This document shows, piece after piece, positions 1 to 7,966 of a stretch of DNA of 35,990 bases. The position numbers and the translations under genes are program-made. The notes under the pieces were generated by a model. That model was given only the letters and a program-made list of their open reading frames with translations, did no database searches and had not been told where the DNA came from. Source of the DNA: an uncultured Myxococcales bacterium (lineage in GTDB: Bacteria; Myxococcota_A; UBA9042). The stretch covers positions 1 through 35,990 of the forward strand of contig CAIPXZ010000190.1 of the NCBI GenBank assembly GCA_903869075.1, read 5' to 3'. Each line of letters opens with the position of its first letter. The stretch's first letter is position 1.

Positions 1-2
1 GC

Positions 3-719
3 AACCCGTGCACCGTGGACAGCTGCGACGCCAAGACCGGCGCCTGCAGCTCGACCGTCGCCGCCACCGGCACCGCCTGCAGCGACGGCAACCCGTGCAC
101 GAGCGGCGACGTTTGCGTGGTCGACGTGTGCGACGGCGTGGTTGTCACATGCAACGACGGCGACCCGTGCACCGTCGACGCCTGCAACCCCGGCAACGGC
201 CAGTGCGTCTTCAAGAACGAGCCGAAATGCGGCAAAAAGTGCAAGACCAACGCGCAGTGCGACGACGGCTACGCCTGCACCGCGGACGCGTGCACAAACG
301 GCGCCTGCGCCTTCACCGCGCTCAGCATCGGCGCCTGCGACGACAACAACGCCTGCACGACCGGCGACGCCTGCAGCGGCGGCGTCTGCACCGGCACGAC
401 CGTGGCGTGCGACGACAAGAACGCGTGCACCAAGGACTTTTGCGACAAGCAGTCCGGCGCCTGCGCGTATCAACTCATCGCCGGCTGCGGCGCCATCTGC
501 GCCGTGGACAGCGACTGCAGCGACGGCGACCCGTGCACGCAGGACATCTGCAACCCGTTCACCGGCAACTGCGTGTACCAGAAGCTGGCGCAGTGCGTGG
601 CCAACCCGCAGTGCACGACGGCGGCGCAGTGCGACGATGGCAATGCGTGCACGGCCGATACCTGCAATCCGTTCACGCAGGCGTGCGTGCACACGGTGCT
701 TGTGGGCTGCGTGCCGTAG
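3..719 (+). CDS. Cys-rich repeat protein, 5'-truncated by window edge
   Basis: The reading frame is open to the left edge, so the true start and any signal peptide lie outside the window; 238 residues are visible. They consist of about eight imperfect repeats built on the pattern C-x-D-G/N-x-x-C-T-x-D-x-C followed by a G-x-C, for example CNDGDPCTVDAC, CSDGDPCTQDIC and CDDGNACTADTC. Some units have a short spacer with extra cysteines (CGKKCKTNAQ). Such repeats resemble the slime-mould/myxobacterial Cys-rich repeats found in large secreted or surface proteins, where the cysteines probably pair as disulfides and the Asp/Asn residues may bind calcium; that role is inference. The protein ends in HTVLVGCVP with no recognisable sorting tail such as MYXO-CTERM. 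The function is unknown; an extracellular adhesive or structural role is most likely. Confidence 0.85.
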   Translation, partial: NPCTVDSCDAKTGACSSTVAATGTACSDGNPCTSGDVCVVDVCDGVVVTCNDGDPCTVDACNPGNGQCVFKNEPKCGKKCKTNAQCDDGYACTADACTNGACAFTALSIGACDDNNACTTGDACSGGVCTGTTVACDDKNACTKDFCDKQSGACAYQLIAGCGAICAVDSDCSDGDPCTQDICNPFTGNCVYQKLAQCVANPQCTTAAQCDDGNACTADTCNPFTQACVHTVLVGCVP

Positions 720-1037
720 CGGCAGGCGGGGCGACGCAGCGAGACGTGTCCCAAGGTGTCTCACGGTGTGTCGCGCGACTGGGAGCGGGCGTGTCTCACC
801 TGCGGGCGCGCGCGCCGCCCATGAGCCGGCCGTCCCGGCAAACGCAAATACCAATCAAGACCTTGTATCAACAAGGCAATACACAATTATTGGCGCGCTG
901 GCGCACTTCGTGCTCTGCCACTGCGTAGGCGTGACGAACGCGGCGGATACGGGCGTCAGGGCGACCGCCGTCCAGAAACCGGCGGGCGAGGACGGCATTT
1001 CGCCGTGCAGCCCCCGACCGCAAACCGAGGAGCCAGC
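720..1037. other. intergenic region, 318 bp, with AT-rich island
   Basis: No convincing gene is seen here. Most of the stretch is GC-rich, but about 840-893 is markedly AT-rich for this genome and contains the palindromic element listed separately. It probably carries the promoter and leader of the LamG-like lipoprotein gene that starts at 1038. Confidence 0.5.
851..893. promoter_or_regulatory. AT-rich nested inverted repeat, possible operator/promoter
   Basis: A perfect 6-bp inverted repeat, CCTTGT (861-866) and ACAAGG (871-876), flanks a 4-nt centre. Around it lie CCAAT (851-855) and ATTGG (889-893). The block is the most AT-rich piece of the region and sits about 150 bp before a lipoprotein gene. 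A weak -35/-10 pair can be read (TTGTAT at 864, AATTAT at 885, 15-bp spacer). A dimeric regulator site overlapping a promoter is a reasonable guess. This is a visual call only. Confidence 0.3.
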
Positions 1038-2234
1038 ATGACCACAGCGATCGAATCCAAGTCCATCCGGCGGCCGAACAGTCGCGTTGCAGCGACGGTC
1101 TGCGCTTGGGCAGCAGCGTTTGTCGCCGTTGCCGCGTGTACCGCGACAAGTGGGCCGCGCACGCGCCAGTGGCATGACAGCGTGCCGCTCCCGGACAACA
1201 ACGCGGGCCACGTCATGCCTGGCCAGACGGCCTGTGGCGGGCCGGGCCAATGCGCGTGCGACTATCAGGACGACACGACGATCCTGCTGTGCCCGCAGTG
1301 TCCGCAAACTCCGACCAGCTGCAACTACTGCCAGAGCGACCAATGGTGCAACCCGGACCCGTGCTCCGAGAATTACCTCATCGGCGAAGGGTGCTTCTCG
1401 CGCACCACCTTGCCATGCCCGGACGGCTACGCGCACGACTGCAATGACGGCTACTGTTGCCCATCCGCCTTCCCGGTTTGCTGTGCGAACGGGACCGGCT
1501 GCGGTCAGATCGCGTCAGACTGCAACGGCGGGCCTGGAACGGGTGGCACAACCGGCAATGATGCAGACACGGGATCGTGTCCCGTCGTCGCCCCGGTCGC
1601 CTGGCTCAAGTTTGACGAACCGTCCGGCAGCACGACGTTCGTTGATAGCACCGGCCATGGGCTCGATGGCGGCTGCTACCAAAACTGTCCCCAAGCCGGT
1701 GGCCTCGGCGTCCATGGAAACGCAATCGTTCTCAATGGATCCGGGGCCGTTGCAATCCCGGACAACCCGCAACTCGACTTCACCCAGGCGTTTTCGATCT
1801 CAATTTGGGCGAAGACGCCGAATCCGAACGCCGGGTTCGCGGCGTTTTGGGGCAAGCACGACGACCAATGCAACCGGGCGTATGACCTGTACACAACCCA
1901 GTCCGGCGCATTGCGCGCCCAAGTTTGCGCGAAGCCGTGCGAGTGCCCCGAAGTCAACGGCGGGATCCAGTTGACGGCCAACACATGGCATCACTTGGCG
2001 GTCACCTGGGATGGATCGACGGCGATTGACTACATCGACGGTGTAGCAAGTTCTTCGTCGCCCATTGCCGGGCCGCTGAATCACAGCTCGCTGCCACTGA
2101 CGATCGGCTCGATTACCGGCGAGTGGTTTCTTGTGGGTTCCTTGGACGATTTCCGCGCGTATGCCCAAGCGCTCACGTCGAGTCAAATTGCCGCGCTCTA
2201 CGCCGGCGACGAGGCCCGCGCCTGCGCGCCTTGA
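1038..2234 (+). CDS. lipoprotein with LamG-like (concanavalin A-type) domain
   Basis: The 398-residue protein starts at the ATG at 1038, chosen because GAGGAG lies 5 nt upstream; an upstream GTG at 1005 lacks this. The N-terminus is basic, then hydrophobic, and ends in the lipobox VAAC at about residue 33, so it is a predicted lipoprotein. Residues ~55-170 are rich in Cys and Gly (CACDYQDD, CCPSAFPVCC), suggesting a disulfide-knotted spacer. Residues ~185-390 form a LamG/jelly-roll domain: it opens with VAWLKFDE, has VDSTGHGLDG and FSISIWAK typical of LamGL, continues with TWHHLAVTWDG and YIDGV, and ends in LDDFRAYAQALTSSQIAALYAG. Such domains bind carbohydrate or protein ligands outside the cell. 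The ligand is unknown. It appears to be a single gene. Confidence 0.85.
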   Translation: MTTAIESKSIRRPNSRVAATVCAWAAAFVAVAACTATSGPRTRQWHDSVPLPDNNAGHVMPGQTACGGPGQCACDYQDDTTILLCPQCPQTPTSCNYCQSDQWCNPDPCSENYLIGEGCFSRTTLPCPDGYAHDCNDGYCCPSAFPVCCANGTGCGQIASDCNGGPGTGGTTGNDADTGSCPVVAPVAWLKFDEPSGSTTFVDSTGHGLDGGCYQNCPQAGGLGVHGNAIVLNGSGAVAIPDNPQLDFTQAFSISIWAKTPNPNAGFAAFWGKHDDQCNRAYDLYTTQSGALRAQVCAKPCECPEVNGGIQLTANTWHHLAVTWDGSTAIDYIDGVASSSSPIAGPLNHSSLPLTIGSITGEWFLVGSLDDFRAYAQALTSSQIAALYAGDEARACAP

Positions 2235-2444
2235 TTCAGGGCCGCGGCAGCAGCAGCGACGGGGCGTTTCAGCTGGACTCGATTCCCGTCTCCGCGGCGC
2301 GCCCAGCCGGCACCGCGCCCGAACCCGCCTGACTGGCCCGCTTGTGGCGCGCAGGACGGACAGCGCCAAGATTTCCACCTTGACCCCGCCGGCAAACCCG
2401 GCGACCTTCCCACCCGTGCCCCGCCTCGGCACCGGAGTCTCGTC

Positions 2445-2906
2445 ATGCGCCCTGTCACATTTTGCCGCTGGTTCTTCCTCGCGCAGCTGCTGACCTTCGC
2501 ACTGCCCTGCCTCGCAGTCGCGGGTGACGCGCCGGCGGAGGCGCTCACCGGCAAGGAGCTCATCGGCGCGTGGTGGACGCCGCGCAACGAGAGCCGGATC
2601 GAGTTTTTCGCGCAAGGCGGCAAGTATTTTGGTCGCATCGCCTGGATGCTGCCGGCGGCGGAGCACCTGCTGGACAACCACAATCCGGATCCGGCCAAGC
2701 GCGCCGAGCGGCGCCTGGGCATGGTGATTTTCCAGAATTTCCGCTTTGACGGCGAGGACGAGTGGGTCGACGGCACGGTCTACAACCCGGACGACGGCCG
2801 GACGTACTCCGCGAAATTTTCACTCGAATCCAAGAATCGCCTGCGCGTGCGCGGCTTCTTTGGCATTTCGCTGCTCGGTCGCACGGAAATCTTCGTGCGG
2901 CAATAG
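2445..2906 (+). CDS. DUF2147 domain secreted protein
   Basis: The 153-residue protein has an N-terminal signal peptide (hydrophobic run FFLAQLLTFALPCLAVAG, cleavage near residue 27). The mature part matches the DUF2147 family in order: GAWWTPRNESRIEFF, GGKYFGRIAWM, NHNPDPAKRAERRLG, WVDGTVYNPDDGRTYSAK and a C-terminal RLRVRGFFGISLLGRTEIF. The length is usual for the family. DUF2147 proteins are periplasmic, lipocalin-like beta-barrel proteins of unknown biochemical role. It is followed after about 140 bp by a VOC-fold gene; joint transcription is possible but not shown. Confidence 0.85.
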   Translation: MRPVTFCRWFFLAQLLTFALPCLAVAGDAPAEALTGKELIGAWWTPRNESRIEFFAQGGKYFGRIAWMLPAAEHLLDNHNPDPAKRAERRLGMVIFQNFRFDGEDEWVDGTVYNPDDGRTYSAKFSLESKNRLRVRGFFGISLLGRTEIFVRQ

Positions 2907-3047
2907 CGGGCGACCGGCGGCCGCCGCGCCTGACCCTTGACGCCGCTTCCAGCCGCGGCAAACTGGTGCCAGCGCGGCGGTTTGGAAGGTGCGGCGGCCG
3001 CGGAATTGCCGGCGGCCGGCGTCCTCCCCACAATTTCGGAGCGGCAG

Positions 3048-3431
3048 ATGAGGCGAGTCACTGGCATCGGCGGCGTATTCTTCAAGGCCAAGGATCCCAA
3101 GGCGTTGGGCGAGTGGTACCGCACGCACCTCGGCATGAATGTCGAAGCGTGGGGCGGCGTCGCGTTCCGCTGGGCGGACGACAATCCGGGCGCGACCGGC
3201 ACCACGGTGTGGAGCACTTTCAAGCAAGACACGACGCATTTTGCGCCAAGCACCGCGAGCTTCATGATCAATTATCGCGTGGCGGATCTGCACGGCCTGC
3301 TGGCCAAGCTGCGTGAGGAAGGGTGCGCCGTGGAGGAGAAATTCGACGACTCGGAGTACGGCAAGTTCGGCTGGGTGATGGATCCCGAGGGCAACCGGTT
3401 GGAGCTCTGGCAACCGCCGGAGGGGCAGTAG
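3048..3431 (+). CDS. VOC-fold (glyoxalase/bleomycin-resistance type) protein
   Basis: The 127-residue cytosolic protein starts at the ATG at 3048, where homology begins (GIGGVFFKAKDPKALGEWY); the frame stays open further upstream but encodes low-complexity sequence there. It has the paired beta-alpha-beta-beta-beta modules of the vicinal oxygen chelate fold: first module with HLGMNVEAWGG and AFRWAD, second with FMINYRVADLHGLLAKLREEG, ending in FGWVMDPEGNRLELWQPPEG, whose Glu is the usual second-module metal ligand. Family members include glyoxalase I, dioxygenases and antibiotic-binding proteins; the substrate cannot be told from sequence. It has no signal peptide, unlike most of its neighbours. 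Confidence 0.85.
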   Translation: MRRVTGIGGVFFKAKDPKALGEWYRTHLGMNVEAWGGVAFRWADDNPGATGTTVWSTFKQDTTHFAPSTASFMINYRVADLHGLLAKLREEGCAVEEKFDDSEYGKFGWVMDPEGNRLELWQPPEGQ

Positions 3432-3583
3432 GTTGGCGTGGCGCGGCGAGGATGTCGCTCAGGACTGTGACCCGGACGTCGGCTGAGCGTAGCCACCGCC
3501 AGACGCTGCCTGGCCGGCAGCGACGTTGGGCGCCCGCATGAATGAACCGTGACAAACAGACCCAACGACGCCAGCAGCACGCC

Positions 3584-3611
3584 TTGACGAACGGGATGAA
3601 TACGCCACACT
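3584..3611 (+). promoter_or_regulatory. candidate sigma-70-type promoter for the three-gene envelope operon
   Basis: TTGACG (3584-3589) is followed after 16 bp by CACACT (3606-3611), 48 nt before the ATG of the first operon gene. The -35 is close to consensus; the -10 keeps only the key A2, A4 and T6. A similar arrangement (TTGACC-N17-CACAGT) occurs before the VWA gene, giving modest support. Confidence 0.3.
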
Positions 3612-3658
3612 AAGCCGCAAGCCGATCTAAACAACGTTTCGAACTCGGCGGAGGCCGA

Positions 3659-4993
3659 ATGCGCGCACCACGGGCCCCGACGTCACGCCACGCAAAATTC
3701 TGCACAGGTTTGGCCCAGATCGGCCTTCTGGCAACCTTGTACTCGGTTGATGTCCTCGCGCAGGAAGCGTTTTCCAGCGCCGACGAGGCCCGTCAAGCCG
3801 CAGCGGACGGCCAGCGTACGTACGACGAGAACCAACGCTGCACGCAAACGACTCAGGAACAGCTGGCGCAACTGCAGCGTGGCACGGCGGAGTCGTTCGG
3901 GCGCTTGAAGACCGCGAGCGGCGTGTGCCAGCAGGCCCTGAACGAGTTTGGCCAAGGTCGGTACTGTGCCCGCTGTTTGCGCAGCGCAAGTGAAGTCGTC
4001 GCCCAGACGAACCAAGCGTTTGAGTCGCATGTGAGCAATCCGCAGGCGCGCCCGGTGCCGGCGTCGTCGCGGGACGTCGGCCTCAAGCTGCAATCGTGCC
4101 GTCAAGAGGTGACCGATGCCGCCGCGCGGGTGGGGGAGCTGCGGCGGCAAACCGAGAGCGCGGCCGGCCAGTGGCAGACCTGCGAAGCCGCGCGCGTGGC
4201 TGCCTGGACGCCGACCCGCACGGCTGAAGCGTGGCACCTTTACCTGACGAACCGCGAACGGCTGGGACGGACGCGCGAGCAGGCGGCGCGTCGGGAGGAG
4301 CTGCGGCGGTTGCAGCGGGAGAACGCGACCCAGCTTGAGGCGCTGTTGGCGGCGCGGGCCAAAGGGCCGTCGCCGGGCGTCGAGGCCCAACAGGCTGAGC
4401 TGCTGGGGCAGTGGAGTCGGTCGCGCCAGGAGTTGGACGCGAGCCTGGGGCAGCTCGCGCGGGACCTGGGCGGTGACACGCAGGAGGATGTGCTGCAGGC
4501 CCAGGCCTTGGTGTTCGCCAACGCGCTGGCGCAGCGCCTGGCACCCGCGGGCAACGCGGCGGCGGAGAGTTCCGTAGCGTGGAAGCCGCCGTATCCGGAC
4601 GCGCCGTTGCCCGACTCCCTCGCAGCGGAGGTGCGCGCGGCTTGGGAACACCTGCGCGCTTTGCCGCGGTTGCGCGCGACGCCGCCCGCCGCCCCGCGTC
4701 CCGGTGCGGACGGGTATGTCTCGCCCGCAGCCGCGTGCCTGGCGGCGTTGCCGGCGCCAAATGGCGCGTCGATCGACGAGGCGCTTGGCGCCATCTTGCG
4801 TGACGCCGTCCCGCCACCCGGCGATCCGAAACAGCACGATCGCGCGGACGTGGCCGTGAACCGCTACTGGCGTTTGCTGGCCGCGGCGCCGGGCGGCGTG
4901 CCGGCGGTGCGTCGGGCGCTGCACAGGGTGCAAGCACACCGTGTCTCTTTGCTGATCAAGGAGTTGGATCAGACCACGGAGGTGACGCCATGA
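3659..4993 (+). CDS. secreted coiled-coil protein, first gene of a three-gene operon
   Basis: The 444-residue protein starts at an ATG preceded by GGAGG. A signal peptide is likely (hydrophobic TGLAQIGLLATLYSVDVLA, cleavage before QEAFSS). The mature protein is mostly charged and Gln/Arg/Glu-rich helix: residues ~35-75 and ~130-270 look like coiled coil (for example RREELRRLQRENATQLEAL). A C-terminal part (~300-444) is richer in Pro and Ala. Several cysteines (NQRC, SGVC, RYCARC, LQSC, QTC) suggest disulfides in the periplasm. No family is recognised. Its stop codon overlaps the next start in ATGA (4990-4993), so the genes are translationally coupled. Confidence 0.75.
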   Translation: MRAPRAPTSRHAKFCTGLAQIGLLATLYSVDVLAQEAFSSADEARQAAADGQRTYDENQRCTQTTQEQLAQLQRGTAESFGRLKTASGVCQQALNEFGQGRYCARCLRSASEVVAQTNQAFESHVSNPQARPVPASSRDVGLKLQSCRQEVTDAAARVGELRRQTESAAGQWQTCEAARVAAWTPTRTAEAWHLYLTNRERLGRTREQAARREELRRLQRENATQLEALLAARAKGPSPGVEAQQAELLGQWSRSRQELDASLGQLARDLGGDTQEDVLQAQALVFANALAQRLAPAGNAAAESSVAWKPPYPDAPLPDSLAAEVRAAWEHLRALPRLRATPPAAPRPGADGYVSPAAACLAALPAPNGASIDEALGAILRDAVPPPGDPKQHDRADVAVNRYWRLLAAAPGGVPAVRRALHRVQAHRVSLLIKELDQTTEVTP

Positions 4994-5925
4994 ACGCAAC
5001 TTCCTTGCTGCGCGCGGCGACCGCGGCTGGACTGCTTGTCGCGTCAGCCGTCTCGGGCGCCGAGCCCAAGGTCTCCGCCAAAGCCGCGGTTGAAGCACAC
5101 GAAGCGCTGACGCAAGCCCGGCACGCGCTGCTTGTGCATCACGACGTTGCCGCCGCGGAGGGTCATTTGGCGCACGCGGCCGAGCTGGAGCCGGGTCGGC
5201 GCGATACGCTGATCCAGCTGGCGTGGGCGGCGTACGCGCGACGCGACTGGCCGGCGCTCGAGGCCAGACTCGCGGCGCTGGACAAGCACAGCCCGCGCAA
5301 GCCCAAACCAGGCAAGCCAAACGGCAAAGTGGCCCCGCTGGACGACGTGGCTGACATGCACGCGGTGCTGACGGCGCCCGACCGGGACGCCGCGCTGCAC
5401 GCACAGGCAGCGGCGTCGTTGCTGGCCGAAGGCGCAGCGCTCTTTGACCAAGGGCACCTCCAGGAGGCGGCCTACCTGTTTGCGTTGGCGAGCGCGAACC
5501 AGGAGGATCGGTGGCAGAGCGACGCGTACCTCGCGCGCGTGGCCGTGCGCATGGGCGAAAATTCGGACGCGATTGTGTTGCTGGAACGCGCCGCCAGCCG
5601 CGCGCCGGCGGCCAGCGCTGACGTCTTGCGCGCGCAAGCGGCGCGTCTGCGCGGTGACCTCGCGGCAGCGGCGGCGGCAACGCAAGCGCAGGCGCTGGTG
5701 CAGAAACGACAGCTGGCGGCCGCGTCAGAGCGCTACTGGCAGGCGTGGAATGGCGCCAAGGACCACCCGGAATTCCTGGTCGGCGCGGTTGCGACGGCGG
5801 TGGCAGCGCGCGACTCGGCGGCGGTCGAACGCTACCTCGAAGCGGCCGGGACGACAATTGCCCCGGCGACGGCGGCGGTCCTGGCGCAAGTGTTGCCGGC
5901 CCCCAAACCCGCGGAGGCGAAATGA
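4990..5925 (+). CDS. secreted TPR-like repeat protein, second operon gene
   Basis: The 311-residue protein starts at an ATG overlapping the upstream stop by 4 nt. A signal peptide is visible (AATAAGLLVASAVSGAE, cleavage near residue 24). The rest is alanine-rich helical repeats in the TPR/Sel1 style: AAEGHLAHAAELEPGRRD with TLIQLAWAAYARRDWPALEARL, later AEGAALFDQGHLQEAAYLFALAS, and AIVLLERAASRAPA. A Lys/Pro-rich loop (SPRKPKPGKP) breaks the array near residue 100. TPR-type repeats usually scaffold protein complexes; here the site would be the periplasm. The stop overlaps the next start in ATGA (5922-5925). The specific partner is unknown; the neighbouring lipoprotein is the obvious candidate. 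Confidence 0.75.
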   Translation: MNATSLLRAATAAGLLVASAVSGAEPKVSAKAAVEAHEALTQARHALLVHHDVAAAEGHLAHAAELEPGRRDTLIQLAWAAYARRDWPALEARLAALDKHSPRKPKPGKPNGKVAPLDDVADMHAVLTAPDRDAALHAQAAASLLAEGAALFDQGHLQEAAYLFALASANQEDRWQSDAYLARVAVRMGENSDAIVLLERAASRAPAASADVLRAQAARLRGDLAAAAAATQAQALVQKRQLAAASERYWQAWNGAKDHPEFLVGAVATAVAARDSAAVERYLEAAGTTIAPATAAVLAQVLPAPKPAEAK

Positions 5926-7901
5926 GCGGGGCGTTTGTACGGTTGACGAACATGGTGACGCGATGCACGCCGCGCCGCCTGCTGTGCAGCTGGCTGCTGG
6001 CAGTTGCCGCATGCGGTGGCGCCCAGCGCGGTGAGCAGGCCACGGCGGAGCCCCCGAATCCACCGCCGGTCGTGGAAGCGGCGCCGGTCGTTGAAGCCGC
6101 GCCGCCACCGCCGATCGCTGAGGCGCCGTCACCACCACCGCGGCCGTTGACCAAGTCGGAAGCTGCGGCCAAAGCCCGCGCCGAACAAGCCGCGCGCCGT
6201 GCCGAGGCGGCCCGCGTTGCGAAGGAGAAGGCTAGCCGCGACAAAGCGGAACGCGACAGGATCGCCAAGGAACGTGCCGCAACGGCGGCGGCAGCCAAAG
6301 CCACTGCCGACGCGGCCAAGGCCGAGGCCGCGCATATCGCCAAGGACAAGGCGGACCGAGCCAAGGCGGAGAAGGACCGCGTCGCCAAGGAACGCGCGGA
6401 GGCAGCGGCGGCAGCCAAAGCCACTGCCGACGCGGCCAAGGCCGAGGCCGGGCATATCGCCAAGGACAAGGCGGACCAGGCCAAGGCGGAGAAGGACCGC
6501 GTCGCCAAGGAACGCGCGGAGGCAGCGGCGGCAGCCAAAGCCGCGGCGGCGGCGGCGAAAGCAGAAGCGGCCCGCGACGCCAAAGACCGCGCCGAAGGGG
6601 CCAAGGCCGAGAAGGCGCGAATGGCAGGAATACCAAAAGAAATTATCAAGTTGCGGCAATCAATGACCGTGCTGCGGGCGGACGCATTGCGCACGAGCGA
6701 CTGGGCGGACTGCAAGTCGACGCTGGAATCGCGCCTCGATTTGGTGGAATGCGCGCCAGACCTCGCGTGCGAGCTGGCGAAATATCGCGTGACGGCTGGC
6801 GAATGGGCTGATGCCGACGCGATTGTGGCTGGGGCGCTGCGGCAAAAGCCGGACGCGGCGGCGACGGAACGGCTGGAGAGCGTGCGGCTGCTGCTGGCGA
6901 CGACGACCGCCGCCGATGACTCCGCGAACTTGGCCGCGGCGTACGGCGCCCTGGACGCGGGAAACCTCCGCCTTGCTGCACATTTTGCCGCGCTTGCGAA
7001 GCGCGAGCGGCCGTCGGACTGGCGGCCTGTCGCGGTCCTTGCCGACGTCGCCGTCGCGCACCATGACTGGGGTGATGCGGCCAAACATTTTGACGAAGCG
7101 GCAACGCTGGCTGGCGATGAGGCCGGCGACTTGCCGGAACGCGCCCAGCGCTGCCGGGATGAAGCCGCCTATCGCGACGCGACCGCGGCGGCGGATGAAG
7201 CGTGGCATCACGCCGACTTGCCGACGGCGGCGTTGCAACTGCGCGCCGCGCTTGCGCTTTTTCCAGAGCGCACCGAGCACGCAGCGCTCGCCATCTGGGC
7301 TTTTGCCCTGACCGGCGCGACGGAAGAGGCAATTGCGGCGGCCGAGCGCATTCGCCACTACGGCCAGACGGCAGAACTGCAAGAGTCCGTGGCGCTGGAG
7401 GCCATCTTGCCGCTGCTCGCCAAGGGGCAGGCGGCGATCGCCGCGGCGGCCGAGTCGCAAGCGCCTGCAGCGAGCCTCGATCCGGCCGCGCTGACCAGTG
7501 CCGGCGGCGATGCCGGGGAGCTGGTCCGGCAGTTTGAGACGCTGGCGTCCTACGCCTTGCAGCGCGCCCAAGGCCGCGAGACCGCCATCGCCGAGCTGCG
7601 CCAGAAAGTGCCAGCGCTGCTTGCCGAGGCGCAGTCGCTGGAGGAGAGCGCCGCGGTCAAGGAAGCCGAGGCGGATCAGCTGGAAGCGCATCAGGCGGAG
7701 ATCAAGGCGGCGGCAAATCGCCTGGGCAGTTGGGGCGGCCTGATTGCCGGTGCGGCGACGGCTGGTGGTGGCGCTGCCTTGCGGATTTCCGCAGCCCAGT
7801 CGCGCGCCGAGGCACAAGGCAAGCGCGCCGAAGCGGGTCAGGCGCAGGCGCAGCTGACGCGCTTGGGCGCGGACCTGCCGCCGTATGCGGGACTGGATTG
7901 A
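5922..7901 (+). CDS. TolA-like Ala/Lys coiled-coil and TPR lipoprotein, third operon gene
   Basis: The 659-residue protein starts at the ATG at 5922 (GGAGG four nt upstream, ATGA overlap); a second ATG at 5952 would give a more standard signal. The lipobox VAAC ends at Cys31, followed by a Pro-rich linker (PPNPPPVVEAAP). Residues ~85-235 are an Ala/Lys/Glu coiled coil like the TolA stalk, built from near-identical 40-residue repeats (separate entry). Residues ~245-540 contain TPR-like helical pairs (WADADAIVAGALRQKPDAA, LPTAALQLRAALALFPERTEHAAL). The C-terminus has another coiled coil, then a Gly/Ala-rich hydrophobic stretch (residues ~602-621, GGLIAGAATAGGGAAL) that could enter a membrane. 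The probable job is an envelope-spanning scaffold acting with the two preceding proteins; this is inference. Confidence 0.75.
   Translation: MSGAFVRLTNMVTRCTPRRLLCSWLLAVAACGGAQRGEQATAEPPNPPPVVEAAPVVEAAPPPPIAEAPSPPPRPLTKSEAAAKARAEQAARRAEAARVAKEKASRDKAERDRIAKERAATAAAAKATADAAKAEAAHIAKDKADRAKAEKDRVAKERAEAAAAAKATADAAKAEAGHIAKDKADQAKAEKDRVAKERAEAAAAAKAAAAAAKAEAARDAKDRAEGAKAEKARMAGIPKEIIKLRQSMTVLRADALRTSDWADCKSTLESRLDLVECAPDLACELAKYRVTAGEWADADAIVAGALRQKPDAAATERLESVRLLLATTTAADDSANLAAAYGALDAGNLRLAAHFAALAKRERPSDWRPVAVLADVAVAHHDWGDAAKHFDEAATLAGDEAGDLPERAQRCRDEAAYRDATAAADEAWHHADLPTAALQLRAALALFPERTEHAALAIWAFALTGATEEAIAAAERIRHYGQTAELQESVALEAILPLLAKGQAAIAAAAESQAPAASLDPAALTSAGGDAGELVRQFETLASYALQRAQGRETAIAELRQKVPALLAEAQSLEESAAVKEAEADQLEAHQAEIKAAANRLGSWGGLIAGAATAGGGAALRISAAQSRAEAQGKRAEAGQAQAQLTRLGADLPPYAGLD
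6301..6540 (+). repeat. two near-perfect 120-bp tandem repeats within the TolA-like gene
   Basis: Bases 6301-6420 and 6421-6540 are two copies of a 120-bp unit that differ at only three positions (6331/6451 and two adjacent bases at 6358-6359). A partial, more diverged unit precedes (about 6241-6300) and follows (6541-6620). Each unit encodes 40 residues of Ala/Lys/Glu coiled coil, so gain or loss of a unit keeps the frame and changes stalk length by about 6 nm if fully helical. Confidence 0.9.
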
Positions 7902-7902
7902 G

Positions 7903-7951
7903 GCGTGCGGGGCGGATTGCAAACCGCGACAACCCGTCCCAAACCGCACGC
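7903..7951 (+). other. 8-bp inverted repeat in the leader of the Cys-rich lipoprotein gene
   Basis: GCGTGCGG (7903-7910), immediately after the stop of the TolA-like gene, is exactly complementary to CCGCACGC (7944-7951), just before the AGGAGG ribosome-binding site of the next gene. It could be a weak terminator for the operon or a leader hairpin limiting read-through. The 33-nt loop and lack of a T-run make the terminator reading uncertain. Confidence 0.3.
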
Positions 7952-7966
7952 GGACAGGAGGAAAAA

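Noticed and set aside
3-719. Tandem Cys-rich repeats considered as a CRISPR-like or minisatellite array
   Set aside because: The periodicity is at protein level and irregular in DNA, with no constant-length repeat and spacer; it is coding.
3683-7084. Minus-strand open frame of 1133 codons
   Set aside because: It is antisense to the coupled three-gene operon. The translation is Arg/Pro/Ala-rich low complexity typical of the reverse frame of GC-rich genes, with no signal, domain or ribosome-binding site.
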